Position numbers and translations under genes: made by a program
Notes under the pieces: generated by a model
Told to the model about the DNA's origin: nothing
The model's input: only the letters and a program-made list of their open reading frames with translations
Database searches by the model: none
Assembly (NCBI RefSeq): GCF_000002235.5
Contig: NW_022145606.1
Span: 18,244,254 to 18,308,253 of the forward strand
Source of the DNA: Strongylocentrotus purpuratus
Taxonomy: Eukaryota > Echinodermata > Echinoidea > Camarodonta > Strongylocentrotidae
Reading direction: 5' to 3'
Length of the DNA: 64,000 nucleotides
In this document: positions 1 through 13,600 of the stretch, piece by piece
How the letters are laid out: each line of letters opens with the position of its first letter
Numbering within the stretch: the first letter of the stretch is position 1

Positions 1-1464
1 AAGGCGTGAGGCATTTTCTATAGCCCTCTATACCCATGGAGTACATTTCAGAAATTCCTGAAATGCTTACCCGTGAATATTCTTTAATTGCACACCCTTA
101 TTCTTCACGGGCCAGGGCAAGCGAAGTATTTCTGGGTTGCCCGGATACTACTTGACCCTTTGGGCTAGTTGCCTACACTGCTAAAGCCGTGAGGCTTTTT
201 ATATAGCCCTCTATTCCCATGGAGTATATTTCAAAATTTGTGTAAATGTTTGCCCGTGAAAAACCTTGATTTAGACATCCTTAACCTTCATGGGCCAGGG
301 CAAGTGAAGTATTTCTGAGTTGCCCGGATACTTCTTGACCCTTTGGGCTAGTTGCCTACACTGCTAAAGCCTTGAGGCATTTTATATAGCCCTCTATACC
401 CATGGAGTATATTTCAAAATTTGTGTAAATGTTTGCCCGTGAAAAACCTTGATTTAGACATCCTTAACCTTCATGGGCCAGGGCAAGTGAAGTATTTCTG
501 AGTTGCCCGGATTTTACTTGACCCTTTGGGTTAGTTGCCTTCACCGCTTAAGCCGTGAGGCATTTTATATAGCCCTCTATACCCATGGAGTACATTTCAG
601 AAATTCCTGAAATGCTTGCCCGTGAATAGTCTTGACTTGCACACCCTTTATCTTCACTGGCCAGGGCAAGCGAAGTATTTCTGGATTGCCCGGATACTAC
701 TTGACCCTTTGAGCGAGTTGCCTACACTGCTAAAGCCGTGAGGCATTTTATATAGCCCTCTATACCCATGGAGTACATTTCATAAATTCTTTAAATGCTT
801 GCCTGTGAATAGTCTTGAATTGCACACCCTTAAACTTCAGGGGTCAGAGCAAGCGAAGTATTTCTCGGTTGCCCAGATACTACTTGACCATTTGGGCTAG
901 TTGCCTACACTGCTAAAGCCGTGAGCCTTTTTATATAACCCTCTATTCCCATGGAGTATATTTCAAAATTTGTGTAAATGTTTGCCCGTGAAAAACCTTG
1001 ATTTAGACATCCTTAACCTTCATGGGCCAGGGCAAGCGAAGTATTTCCAAGTTGCCCGGATACTACTTGACCCTTTGGGCTAGTTGCCTTCACCGCTAAA
1101 GCCGTGAGGCATTTTATATAGCCCTCTATACCCATTGAGTACATTTCATAAATTCTTGAAATGCTTTCCCATGAATAGTCTTGAATTGCACATCTTTAAC
1201 GTTCATGGGCCAGGGCAAGCGAAGTATTTCTGGGTTGCCCAGATAATACTTGACCCTTTGGGCTAGGTGCCCACACCGCTAGAGCCCTGAGGCAATTTCT
1301 ATAGCCCTCTATACCCATGGAGTACATTTCATAAATTCTTAAAATGCTTGCCCGTGAATAGTCTTGAATTGCACACCCTTAACCTTCAGGGGCCAGGGCA
1401 AGTGAAGTATTTCTGAGTTGCCCGGATACTACTTGACCCTTTGGGCTAGATGCATGCTCCTATA
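1..1464 (+). repeat. Satellite A 8-monomer HOR block
   Basis: Runs from one aaggcgtgaggc monomer to the next and is exactly 8 x 183 bp. Monomer order: aaggcg class I, a class II with gaggctttttatatag, two more class II or mixed monomers, then recognisable subtypes m4 (ttctttaaatg), m5 (gagcctttttatataaccc), m6 (cattgagtac, tttaacgttcatggg) and m7 (gagccctgaggcaatttc). The same block recurs at 5,668-7,130 with few substitutions and a 1-bp deletion. The window starts at this block boundary only by chance. Confidence 0.85.
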
Positions 1465-2196
1465 AAGGCGTGAGGCATTTTCTATAGCCCTCTATACCCA
1501 TGGAGTACATTTCAGAAATTCCTGAAATGCTTGCCCGTGAATAGTCTTAAATTGCACACCCTTATTCTTCACGGGCCAGGGCAAGTGAAGTATTTCTAAG
1601 TTGCCCGGATACTACTTGACCCTTTGGGCTAGTTGCCTACACTTCTAAAGCCGTGAGGCATTTTATATAGCCCTCTATACCCATTTAGTATATTTCAAAA
1701 TTTGTGTAAATATTTGCCGGTGAAAAACCTTGATTTCGACATTTATAACCTTCATGGGCAAAGGCAAGTGAAGTATTTCTGGGTTGCCCGGATATTACTT
1801 GACCATTTGGGCTAGTTGCCTGCTCCGCTTAAGGCTTGAGGCATTTTCTATAGCCCTCTATACCCATGGAGTACATTTCAGAATTTCTTGAAATGCTTGC
1901 CCGTGAATAGTCTTGAATTGCACAACCTTAATCTTCACGGGCCAGGGCAAGTGAAGTATTTCTGAGTTGCCCTGATACTACTTGACCCTTTTGGCTAGTT
2001 GCCTACACTGCTAAAGCCGTGAGGCATTTTATATAGCCCTCTATACCCATTTAGTATATTTCAAAATTTGTGTAAATGTTTGCCCGTGAAAAACCTTGAT
2101 TTAGACATCCTTAACCTTCATGGGCCAGGGCAAGTGAAGTATTTCTGGGTTGCCCGGATACTACTTGACCCTTTGGGCTAGATGCATGCTCCTATA
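1465..2196 (+). repeat. Satellite A 4-monomer block
   Basis: 732 bp, exactly four monomers, between two aaggcg-type monomers. It includes a class II monomer with an atypical cccatttagtat and a gatttcgac variant. This looks like a shortened relative of the neighbouring larger blocks. Confidence 0.8.
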
Positions 2197-3838
2197 AAGG
2201 CGTGAGGCATTTTCTATAGCCCTCTATACCCATGGAGTACATTTCAGAAATTCCTGAAATGCTTACCCGTGAATATTCTTTAATTGCACACCCTTAATCT
2301 TCACGGGCCAGGGCAAGCGAAGTATTTCTGGGTTGCCCGGATACTACTTGACCCTTTGGGCTAGTTGCGTACACTGCTAAAGCCGTGAGGCTTTTTATAT
2401 AGCCCTCTATTCCCATGGAGTATATTTCAAAATTTGTGTAAATGTTTGCCCGTGAAAAACCTTGATTTAGACATCCTTAACCTTCATGGGCCAGGGCAAG
2501 TGAAGTATTTCTGAGTTGCCCGGATACTTCTTGACCCTTTGGGCTAGTTGCCTACACTGCTAAAGCCGTGAGGCATTTTATATAGCCCTCTATACCCATG
2601 GAGTATATTTCAAAATTTGTGTAAATGTTTGCCCGTGAAAAACCTTGATTTAGACATCTTTAACATTCATGGGCCAGGGCAAGGGAAGTATTTCTGAGTT
2701 GCCCGGATACTTCTTGACCCTTTAGGCTAGTTCCCTACACTGCTAAAGCCGTGAGGCATTTTATATAGCCCTCTATACCCATGGAGTATATTTCAAAATT
2801 TGTGTAAATGTTTGCCCGTGAAAAACCTTGATTTAGACATCCTTAACCTTATGGGCCAGGGCAAGTGAATAATTTCTGGGTTGCCCGGATACTACTTGAT
2901 CCTTTGGGCTAGTTGCCTGCACCGCTTAAGCCGTGAGGCTTTTATATAGCCCTCTATACCGATGGAGTACATTTCATAAATTCTTGAAATGCTTGCCCGT
3001 GAAAAACCTTGATTTGCACACCCTTAACCTTCAGGGGCCAGGGCAAGCGAAGTATTTCTGTGTTGCCCAGATACTACTTGACCCTTTGGGCTAGTTGCCC
3101 GCTCCGCTAAAGCGTGAGGCATTTTCTATAGCCCTCTATACCCATGGAGTACATTTCAGAAATTCTTGAAATGCTTGCCCGTGAATAGTCTTGAATTGCA
3201 CACCCTTATTCTTCACGGGCCAGGGCAAGTGAAGTATTTCTAAGTTGCCCGGATACTACTTGACCCTTTGGGCTAGTTGCATACACTGCTAAAGCCGTGA
3301 GGCATTTTATATAGCCCTCTATACCCATTAGTATATTTCAAAATTTGTGTAAATATTTGCCGGTGAAAAACCTTGATTTCGACATCTATAACCTTCACGG
3401 GCAAAAGCAAGTGAAGTATTTCTGGGTTGCCCGGATATAACTTGACCATTTGGGCTAGTTGCCTGCTCCGCTTAAGGCTTGAGGCATTTTCTATAGCCCT
3501 CTATACCCATGGAGTACATTTCAGAAATTCTTGAAATGCTTGCCCGTGAATAGTCTTGAATTGCACAACCTTAATCTTCACGGGCCAGGGCAAGTGAAGT
3601 ATTTCTGAGTTGCCCTGATACTACTTGACCCTTTGGGCTAGTTGCCTATACTGCTAAAGCCGTGAGGCATTTTATATAGCCCTCTATACCCATTTAGTAT
3701 ATTTCAAAATTTGTGTAAATGTTTGCCCGTGAAAAACCTTGATTTCGACATCTTAACCTTCATGGGCCAGGGCAAGTGAAGTATTTCTGGGTTGCCCGGA
3801 TACTACTTGACCCTTTGGGCTAGTTGCATGCTCCTATA
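2197..3838 (+). repeat. Satellite A 9-monomer block
   Basis: 1,642 bp, five bases short of 9 x 183. Small deletions are visible, for example taaagcgtgagg near 3,110 and cccattagtat near 3,329. It contains a mosaic monomer near 3,000 whose left part is class I, whose middle (gtgaaaaaccttgattt) is class II and whose right part (gcacacccttaacc) is class I again, a sign of short-tract conversion. Confidence 0.8.
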
Positions 3839-5667
3839 AAGGCGTGAGGCATTTTCTATAGCCCTCTATACCCATGGAGTACATTTCAGAAATTCCTGAA
3901 ATGCTTACCCGTGAATATTCTTTAATTGCACACCCTTATTCTTCACGGGCCAGGGCAAGCGAAGTATTTCTGGGTTGCCCGGATACTACTTGACCCTTTG
4001 GGCTAGTTGCCTACACTGCTAAAGCCGTGAGGCTTTTTATATAGCCCTCTATTCCCATGGAGTATATTTCAAAATTTGTGTAAATGTTTGCCCGTGAAAA
4101 ACCTTGATTTAGACATCCTTAACCTTCATGGGCCAGGGCAAGTGAAGTATTTCTGAGTTGCCCGGATACTTCTTGACCCTTTGGGCTAGTTGCCTACACT
4201 GCTAAAGCCGTGAGGCATTTTATATAGCCCTCTATACCCATGGAGTATATTTCAAAATTTGTGTAAATGTTTGCCCGTGAAAAACCTTGATTTAGACATC
4301 CTTAACCTTCATGGGCCAGGGCAAGTGAAGTATTTCTGAGTTGCCCGGATTTTACTTGACCCTTTGGGTTAGTTGCCTTCACCACTTAAGCCGTGAGGCA
4401 TTTTATATAGCCCTCTATACCCATGGAGTACATTTCAGAAATTCCTGAAATGCTTGCCCGTGAATAGTCTTGACTTGCACACCCTTAATCTTCACTGGCC
4501 AGGGCAAGCGAAGTTTTTCTGGGTTGCCCGGATACTACTTGACCCTTTGGGCTAGTTGCCTACACTGCTAAAGCCGTGAGGCATTTTATATAGCCCTCTA
4601 TACCCATGGAGTATATTTCAAAATTTGTGTAAATGTTTGCCCGTGAAAAACCTTGATTTAGACATCCTTAACCTTCATGGGCCAGGGCAAGTGAAGTATT
4701 TCTGGGTTGCCCGGATACTACTTGACCCTTTGGGCTAGTTGCATGCTCCTATAAAGGCGTGAGGCATTTTCTATAGCCCTCTATACCCATGGAGTACATT
4801 TCAGAAATTCCTGAAATGCTTACCCGTGAATAGTCTTTAATTGCACACCCTTATTCTTCACGGGCCAGGGCAAGCGAAGTATTTCTGGGTTGCCCGGATA
4901 CTACTTGACCCTTTGGGCTAGTTGCCTACACTGCTAAAGCCGTGAGGCTTTTTATATAGCCCTCTATACCCATGGAGTATATTTCAAAATTTGTGTAAAT
5001 GTTTGCCCGTGAAAAACCTTGATTTAGACATCCTTAACCTTCATGGGCCAGGGCAAGTGAAGTATTTCTGAGTTGCCCGGATACTTCTTGACCCTTTGGG
5101 CTAGTTGCCTACACTGCTAAAGCCGTGAGGCATTTTATATAGCCCTCTATACCCATGGAGTATATTTCAAAATTTGTGTAAATGTTTGCCCGTGAAAAAC
5201 CTTGATTTAGACATCCTTAACCTTCATGGGCCAGGGCAAGTGAAGTATTTCTGAGTTGCCCGGATTTTACTTGACCCTTTGGGTTAGTTGCCTTCACCAC
5301 TTAAGCCGTGAGGCATTTTATATAGCCCTCTATACCCATGGAGTACATTTCAGAAATTCCTGAAATGCTTGCCCGTGAATAGTCTTGACTTGCACACCCT
5401 TAATCTTCACTGGCCAGGGCAAGCGAAGTTTTTCTGGGTTGCCCGGATACTACTTGACCCTTTGAGCTAGTTGCCTACACTGCTAAAGCCGTGAGGCATT
5501 TTATATAGCCCTCTATACCCATTAGTATATTTCAAAATTTGTGTAAATGTTTGCCCGTGAAAAACCTTGATTTAGACATCCTTAACCTTCATGGGCCAGG
5601 GCAAGTGAAGTATTTCTGGGTTGCCCGGATACTACTTGACCCTTTGGGCTAGCTGCATGCTCCTATA
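3839..5667 (+). repeat. Two tandem 5-monomer satellite A blocks (915 + 914 bp)
   Basis: Copies at 3,839-4,753 and 4,754-5,667 have the same monomer order, with the diagnostic ttcaccacttaag link in each. They differ by a handful of bases, such as gaatattcttt versus gaatagtcttt, attcccatgg versus atacccatgg, and cccatggagtat versus cccattagtat. This is a recent tandem duplication of a pentamer. Confidence 0.85.
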
Positions 5668-8228
5668 AAGGCGTGAGGCATTTTCTATAGCCCTCTATAC
5701 CCATGGAGTACATTTCAGAAATTCCTGAAATGCTTGCCCGTGAATATTCTTTAATTGCACACCCTTATTCTTCACGGGCCAGGGCAAGCGAAGTATTTCT
5801 GGGTTGCCCGGATACTACTTGACCCTTTGGGCTAGTTGCCTACACTGCTAAAGCCGTGAGGCTTTTTATATAGCCCTCTATTCCCATGGAGTATATTTCA
5901 AAATTTGTGTAAATGTTTGCCCGTGAAAAACCTTGATTTAGACATCCTTAACCTTCATGGGCCAGGGCAAGTGAAGTATTTCTGAGTTGCCCGGATACTA
6001 CTTGACCCTTTGGGCTAGTTGCCTACACTGCTAAAGCCGTGAGGCATTTTATATAGCCCTCTATACCCATGGAGTATATTTCAAAATTTGTGTAAATGTT
6101 TGCCCGTGAAAAACCTTGATTTAGACATCCTTAACCTTCATGGGCCAGGGCAAGTGAAGTATTTCTGAGTTGCCCGGATTTTACTTGACCCTTTGGGTTA
6201 GTTGCCTTCACCGCTTAAGCCGTGAGGCATTTTATATAGCCCTCTATACCCATGGAGTACATTTCAGAAATTCCTGAAATGCTTGCCCGTGAATAGTCTT
6301 GACTTGCACACCCTTTATCTTCACTGGCCAGGGCAAGCGAAGTATTTCTGGATTGCCCGGATACTACTTGACCCTTTGAGCTAGTTGCCTACACTGCTAA
6401 AGCCGTGAGGCATTTTATATAGCCCTCTATACCCATGGAGTACATTTCATAAATTCTTTAAATGCTTGCCTGTGAATAGTCTTGAATTGCACACCCTTAA
6501 ACTTCAGGGGTCAGAGCAAGCGAAGTATTTCTCGGTTGCCCAGATACTACTTGACCATTTGGGCTAGTTGCCTACACTGCTAAAGCCGTGAGCCTTTTTA
6601 TATAACCCTCTATTCCCATGGAGTATATTTCAAAATTTGTGTAAATGTTTGCCCGTGAAAAACCTTGATTTAGACATCCTTAACCTTCATGGGCCAGGGC
6701 AAGCGAAGTATTTCCAAGTTGCCCGGATACTACTTGACCCTTTGGGCTAGTTGCCTTCACCGCTAAAGCCGTGAGGCATTTTATATAGCCCTCTATACCC
6801 ATTGAGTACATTTCATAAATTCGTGAAATGCTTCCCATGAATAGTCTTGAATTGCACATCTTTAACGTTCATGGGCCAGGGCAAGCGAAGTATTTCTGGG
6901 TTGCCCAGATAATACTTGACCCTTTGGGCTAGTTGCCCACACCGCTAGAGCCCTGAGGCAATTTCTATAGCCCTCTATACCCATGGAGTACATTTCATAA
7001 ATTCTTAAAATGCTTGCCCGTGAATAGTCTTGAATTGCACACCCTTAACCTTCAGGGGCCAGGGCAAGTGAAGTATTTCTGGGTTGCCCGGATACTACTT
7101 GACCCTTTGGGCTAGTTGCATGCTCCTATAAAGGCGTGAGGCATTTTCTATAGCCCTCTATACCCATGGAGTACATTTCAGAAATTCCTGAAATGCTTGC
7201 CCGTGAATATTCTTTAATTGCACACCCTTATTCTTCACGGGCCAGGGCAAGCGAAGTATTTCTAAGTTGCCCGGATACTACTTGACCCTTTGGGCTAGTT
7301 GCCTACACTGCTAAAGCCGTGAGGCTTTTTATATAGCCCTCTATACCCATGGAGTATATTTCAAAATTTGTGTAAATGTTTGCCCGTGAAAAACCTTGAT
7401 TTAGACATCCTTAACCTTCATGGGCCAGGGCAAGTGAAGTATTTCTGAGTTGCCCGGATACTACTTGACCCTTTGGGCTAGTTGCCTACACTGCTAAAGC
7501 CGTGAGGCATTTTATATAGCCCTCTATACCCATGGAGTATATTTCAAAATTTGTGTAAATGTTTGCCCGTGAAAAACCTTGATTTAGACATCCTTAACCT
7601 TCATGGGCCAGGGCAAGTGAAGTATTTCTGAGTTGCCCGGATACTACTTGACCCTTTGGGCTAGTTGCCTACACTGCTAAAGCCGTGAGGCATTTTATAT
7701 AGCCCTCTATACCCATGGAGTATATTTCAAAATTTGTGTAAATGTTTGCCCGTGAAAAACCTTGATTTAGACATCCTTAACCTTCATGGGCCAGGGCAAG
7801 TGAAGTATTTCTGAGTTGCCCGGATACTACTTGACCCTTTGGGCTAGTTGCCTTCACCACTTAAGCCGTGAGGCATTTTATATAGCCCTCTATACCCATG
7901 GAGTACATTTCAGAAATTCCTGAAATGCTTGCCCGTGAATAGTCTTGAATTGCACACCCTTAATCTTCACTGGCCAGGGCAAGCGAAGTTTTTCTGGGTT
8001 GCCCGGATACTACTTGACCCTTTGGGCTAGTTGCCTACACTGCTAAAGCCGTGAGGCATTTTATATAGCCCTCTATACCCATGGAGTATATTTCAAAATT
8101 TGTGTAAATGTTTGCCCGTGAAAAACCTTGATTTAGACATCCTTAACCTTCATGGGCCAGGGCAAGTGAAGTATTTCTGGGTTGCCCGGATACTACTTGA
8201 CCCTTTGGGCTAGTTGCATGCTCCTATA
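5668..8228 (+). repeat. Satellite A 14-monomer compound (8-mer + 6-mer)
   Basis: 5,668-7,130 is the 8-mer also seen at 1-1,464 (ending m4-m5-m6-m7). 7,131-8,228 is a 6-mer (exactly 1,098 bp) ordered aaggcg class I, class II, class II, class II, class I with ttcaccacttaag, class II. The same 6-mer recurs at 9,507-10,603 and 13,349-14,446. Confidence 0.85.
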
Positions 8229-10603
8229 AAGGCGTGAGGCATTTTCTATAGCCCTCTATACCCATGGAGTACATTTCAGAAATTCCTGAAATGCTTGCCC
8301 GTGAATATTCTTTAATTGCACACCCTTATTCTTCACGGGCCAGGGCAAGCGAAGTATTTCTGGGTTGCCCGGATACTACTTGACCCTTTGGGCTAGTTGC
8401 CTACACTGCTAAAGCCGTGAGGCTTTTTATATAGCCCTCTATTCCCATGGAGTATATTTCAAAATTTGTGTAAATGTTTGCCCGTGAAAAACCTTGATTT
8501 AGACATCCTTAACCTTCATGGGCCAGGGCAAGTGAAGTATTTCTGAGTTGCCCGGATTTTACTTGAACCTTTGGGCTAGTTGCCTTCACCGCTTAAGCCG
8601 TGAGGCATTTTATATAGCCCTCTATACCCATGGAGTACATTTCAGAAATTCCTGAAATGCTTGCCCGTGAATAGTCTTGACTTGCACACCCTTTATCTTC
8701 ACTGGCCAGGGCAAGCGAAGTATTTCTGGATTGCCCGGATACTACTTGACCCTTTGGGCTAGTTGCCTACACTGCTAAAGCCGTGAGGCATTTTATATAG
8801 CCCTCTATACCCATGGAGTACATTTCATAAATTCTTTAAATGCTTGCCTGTGAATAGTCTTGAATTGCACACCCTTAAACTTCAGGGGTCAGAGCAAGCG
8901 AAGTATTTCTCGGTTGCCCAGATACTACTTGACCCTTTGGGCTAGTTGCCTACACTGCTAAAGCCGTGAGCCTTTTATATAACCCTCTATCCCATGGAGT
9001 ATATTTCAAAATTTGTGTAAATGTTTGCCCGTGAAAAACCTTGATTTAGACATCCTTAACCTTCATGGGCCAGGGCAAGCGAAGTATTTCCAAGTTGCCC
9101 GGATACTACTTGACCCTTTGGGCTAGTTGCCTTCACCGCTAAAGCCGTGAGGCATTTTATATAGCCCTCTATACCCATGAGTACATTTCATAAATTCTTG
9201 AAATGCTTTCCCGTGAATAGTCTTGAATTGCACATCTTTAACGTTCATGGGCCAGGGCAAGCGAAGTATTTCTGGGTTGCCCAGATAATACTTGACCCTT
9301 TGGGCTAGTTGCCCACACCGCTAGAGCCCTGAGGCAATTTCTATAGCCCTCTATACCCATGGAGTACATTTCATAAATTCTTAAAATGCTTGCCCGTGAA
9401 TAGTCTTGAATTGCACACCCTTAACCTTCAGGGGCCAGGGCAAGTGAAGTATTTCTGGGTTGCCCGGATACTACTTGACCCTTTGGGCTAGTTGCATGCT
9501 CCTATAAAGGCGTGAGGCATTTTCTATAGCCCTCTATACCCATGGAGTACATTTCAGAAATTCCTGAAATGCTTGCCCGTGAATATTCTTTAATTGCACA
9601 CCCTTATTCTTCACGGGCCAGGGCAAGCGAAGTATTTCTAAGTTGCCCGGATACTACTTGACCCTTTGGGCTAGTTGCCTACACTGCTAAAGCCGTGAGG
9701 CTTTTTATATAGCCCTCTATTCCCATGGAGTATATTTCAAAATTTGTGTAAATGTTTGCCCGTGAAAAACCTTGATTTAGACATCCTTAACCTTCATGGG
9801 CCAGGGCAAGTGAAGTATTTCTGAGTTGCCCGGATACTCTTGACCCTTTGGGCTAGTTGCCTACACTGCTAAAGCCGTGAGGCATTTTATATAGCCCTCT
9901 ATACCCATGGAGTATATTTCAAAATTTGTGTAAATGTTTGCCCGTGAAAAACCTTGATTTAGACATCCTTAACCTTCATGGGCCAGGGCAAGTGAAGTAT
10001 TTCTGAGTTGCCCGGATACTTCTTGACCCTTTGGGCTAGTTGCCTACACTGCTAAAGCCGTGAGGCATTTTATATAGCCCTCTATACCCATGGAGTATAT
10101 TTCAAAATTTGTGTAAATGTTTGCCCGTGAAAAACCTTGATTTAGACATCCTTAACCTTCATGGGCCAGGGCAAGTGAAGTATTTCTGAGTTGCCCGGAT
10201 ACTACTTGACCCTTTGGGCTAGTTGCCTTCACCACTTAAGCCGTGAGGCATTTTATATAGCCCTCTATACCCATGGAGTACATTTCAGAAATTCCTGAAA
10301 TGCTTGCCCGTGAATAGTCTTGACTTGCACACCCTTAATCTTCACTGGCCAGGGCAAGCGAAGTATTTCTGGGTTGCCCGGATACTACTTGACCCTTTGG
10401 GCTAGTTGCCTACACTGCTAAAGCCGTGAGGCATTTTATATAGCCCTCTATACCCATGGAGTATATTTCAAAATTTGTGTAAATGTTTGCCCGTGAAAAA
10501 CCTTGATTTAGACATCCTTAACCTTCATGGGCCAGGGCAAGTGAAGTATTTCTGGGTTGCCCGGATACTACTTGACCCTTTGGGCTAGCTGCCTGCTCCT
10601 ATA
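8229..10603 (+). repeat. Satellite A 13-monomer HOR (7-mer + 6-mer)
   Basis: 8,229-9,506 is a 7-mer equal to the 8-mer minus one class II monomer; 9,507-10,603 is the 6-mer. It is slightly shorter than 13 x 183 through small deletions, for example cctctatcccatgg near 8,988 and gatactcttgacc near 9,835. The same 13-mer recurs at 12,068-14,446 at its full 2,379 bp. Confidence 0.85.
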
Positions 10604-13600
10604 AAGGCGTGAGGCATTTTCTATAGCCCTCTATACCCATGGAGTACATTTCAGAAATTCCTGAAATGCTTGCCCGTGAATAGTCTTGACTTGCACACCC
10701 TTTATCTTCACTGGCCAGGGCAAGCGAAGTATTTCTGGATTGCCCGGATACTACTTGACCCTTTGGGCTAGTTGCCTACACTGCTAAAGCCGTGAGGCAT
10801 TTTATATAGCCCTCTATACCCATGGAGTACATTTCATAAATTCTTTAAATGCTTGCCCGTGAATAGTCTTGAATTGCACACCCTTAAACTTCAGGGGTCA
10901 GGGCAAGCGAAGTATTTCTCGGTTGCCCGGATACTACTTGACCCTTTGGGCTAGTTGCCTACACTGCTAAAGCCGTGAGCCTTTTTATATAACCCTCTAT
11001 TCCCATGGAGTATATTTCAAAATTTGTGTAAATGTTTGCCCGTGAAAAACCTTGATTTAGACATCCTTAACCTTCATGGGCCAGGGCAAGCGAAGTATTT
11101 CCAAGTTGCCCGGATACTACTTGACCCTTTGGGCTAGTTGCCTTCACCGCTAAAGCCGTGAGGCATTTTATATAGCCCTCTATACCCATGGAGTACATTT
11201 CATAAATTCTTGAAATGCTTTCCCGTGAATAGTCTTGAGTTGCACATCTTTAACGTTCATGGGCCAGGGCAAGCGAAGTATTTCTGGGTTGCCCAGATAA
11301 TACTTGACCCTTTGGGCTAGTTGCCCACACCGCTAGAGCCCTGAGGCAATTTCTATAGCCCTCTATACCCATGGAGTACATTTCATAAATTCTTAAAATG
11401 CTTGCCCGTGAATAGTCTTGAATTGCACACCCTTAACCTTCAGGGGCCAGGGCAAGCGAAGTATTTCTGGGTTGCCCGGATAGTACTTGACCCTTTGGGC
11501 TAGTTGCCTGCTCCGCTAAAGGCGTGAGGCATTTTCTATAGCCCTCTATACCCATGGAGTACATTTCAGAAATTCTTGAAATGGTTGCCCGTGAATAGTC
11601 TTGAATTGCAAACCCTTCATCTTCACGGGCAAGGGCAAGTGAAGTATTTCTGAGTTGCCCAGATACTACTTGACCCTTTGGGCTAGTTGCCTACACTCCT
11701 AAAGCCGTGAGGCTTTTTATATAGCCCTCTATACCCATGGAGTACATTTCAGAAATTCTTGAAATGATTGCCCGTGAAAAGTCTTGACTTGCACACCCTT
11801 AATCTTCACTGGCCAGGGCAAGCGAAGTTTTTCTGGGTTGCCCGGATACTACTTGACCCTTTGGGCTAGTTGCCTACACTGCTAAAGCCGTGAGGCATTT
11901 TATATAGCCCTCTATACCCATTTAGTATATTTCAAAATTTGTGTAAATGTTTGCCCGTGAAAAACCTTGATTTAGACATCCTTAACCTTCATGGGCCAGG
12001 GCAAGTGAAGTATTTCTGGGTTGCCCGGATACTACTTGACCCTTTGGGCTAGTTGCATGCTCCTATAAAGGCGTGAGGCATTTTCTATAGCCCTCTATAC
12101 CCATGGAGTACATTTCAGAAATTCCTGAAATGCTTGCCCGTGAATATTCTTTAATTGCACACCCTTATTCTTCACGGGCCAGGGCAAGCGAAGTATTTCT
12201 GGGTTGCCCGGATACTACTTGACCCTTTGGGCTAGTTGCCTACACTGCTAAAGCCGTGAGGCTTTTTATATAGCCCTCTATTCCCATGGAGTATATTTCA
12301 AAATTTGTGTAAATGTTTGCCCGTGAAAAACCTTGATTTAGACATCCTTAACCTTCATGGGCCAGGGCAAGTGAAGTATTTCTGAGTTGCCCGGATTTTA
12401 CTTGAACCTTTGGGTTAGTTGCCTTCACCGCTTAAGCCGTGAGGCATTTTATATAGCCCTCTATACCCATGGAGTACATTTCAGAAATTCCTGAAATGCT
12501 TGCCCGTGAATAGTCTTGACTTGCACACCCTTTATCTTCACTGGCCAGGGCAAGCGAAGTATTTCTGGATTGCCCGGATACTACTTGACCCTTTGAGCGA
12601 GTTGCCTACACTGCTAAAGCCGTGAGGCATTTTATATAGCCCTCTATACCCATGGAGTACATTTCATAAATTCTTTAAATGCTTGCCTGTGAATAGTCTT
12701 GAATTGCACACCCTTAAACTTCAGGGGTCAGAGCAAGCGAAGTATTTCTCGGTTGCCCAGATACTACTTGACCATTTGGGCTAGTTGCCTACACTGCTAA
12801 AGCCGTGAGCCTTTTTATATAACCCTCTATTCCCATGGAGTATATTTCAAAATTTGTGTAAATGTTTGCCCGTGAAAAACCTTGATTTAGACATCCTTAA
12901 CCTTCATGGGCCAGGGCAAGCGAAGTATTTCCAAGTTGCCCGGATACTACTTGACCCTTTGGGCTAGTTGCCTTCACCGCTAAAGCCGTGAGGCATTTTA
13001 TATAGCCCTCTATACCCATTGAGTACATTTCATAAATTCTTGAAATGCTTTCCCATGAATAGTCTTGAATTGCACATCTTTAACGTTCATGGGCCAGGGC
13101 AAGCGAAGTATTTCTGGGTTGCCCAGATAATACTTGACCCTTTGGGCTAGGTGCCCACACCGCTAGAGCCCTGAGGCAATTTCTATAGCCCTCTATACCC
13201 ATGGAGTACATTTCATAAATTCTTAAAATGCTTGCCCGTGAATAGTCTTGAATTGCACACCCTTAACCTTCAGGGGCCAGGGCAAGTGAAGTATTTCTGG
13301 GTTGCCCGGATACTACTTGACCCTTTGGGCTAGATGCATGCTCCTATAAAGGCGTGAGGCATTTTCTATAGCCCTCTATACCCATGGAGTACATTTCAGA
13401 AATTCCTGAAATGCTTGCCCGTGAATATTCTTTAATTGCACACCCTTATTCTTCACGGGCCAGGGCAAGCGAAGTATTTCTAAGTTGCCCGGATACTACT
13501 TGACCCTTTGGGCTAGTTGCCTACACTGCTAAAGCCGTGAGGCTTTTTATATAGCCCTCTATTCCCATGGAGTATATTTCAAAATTTGTGTAAATGTTTG

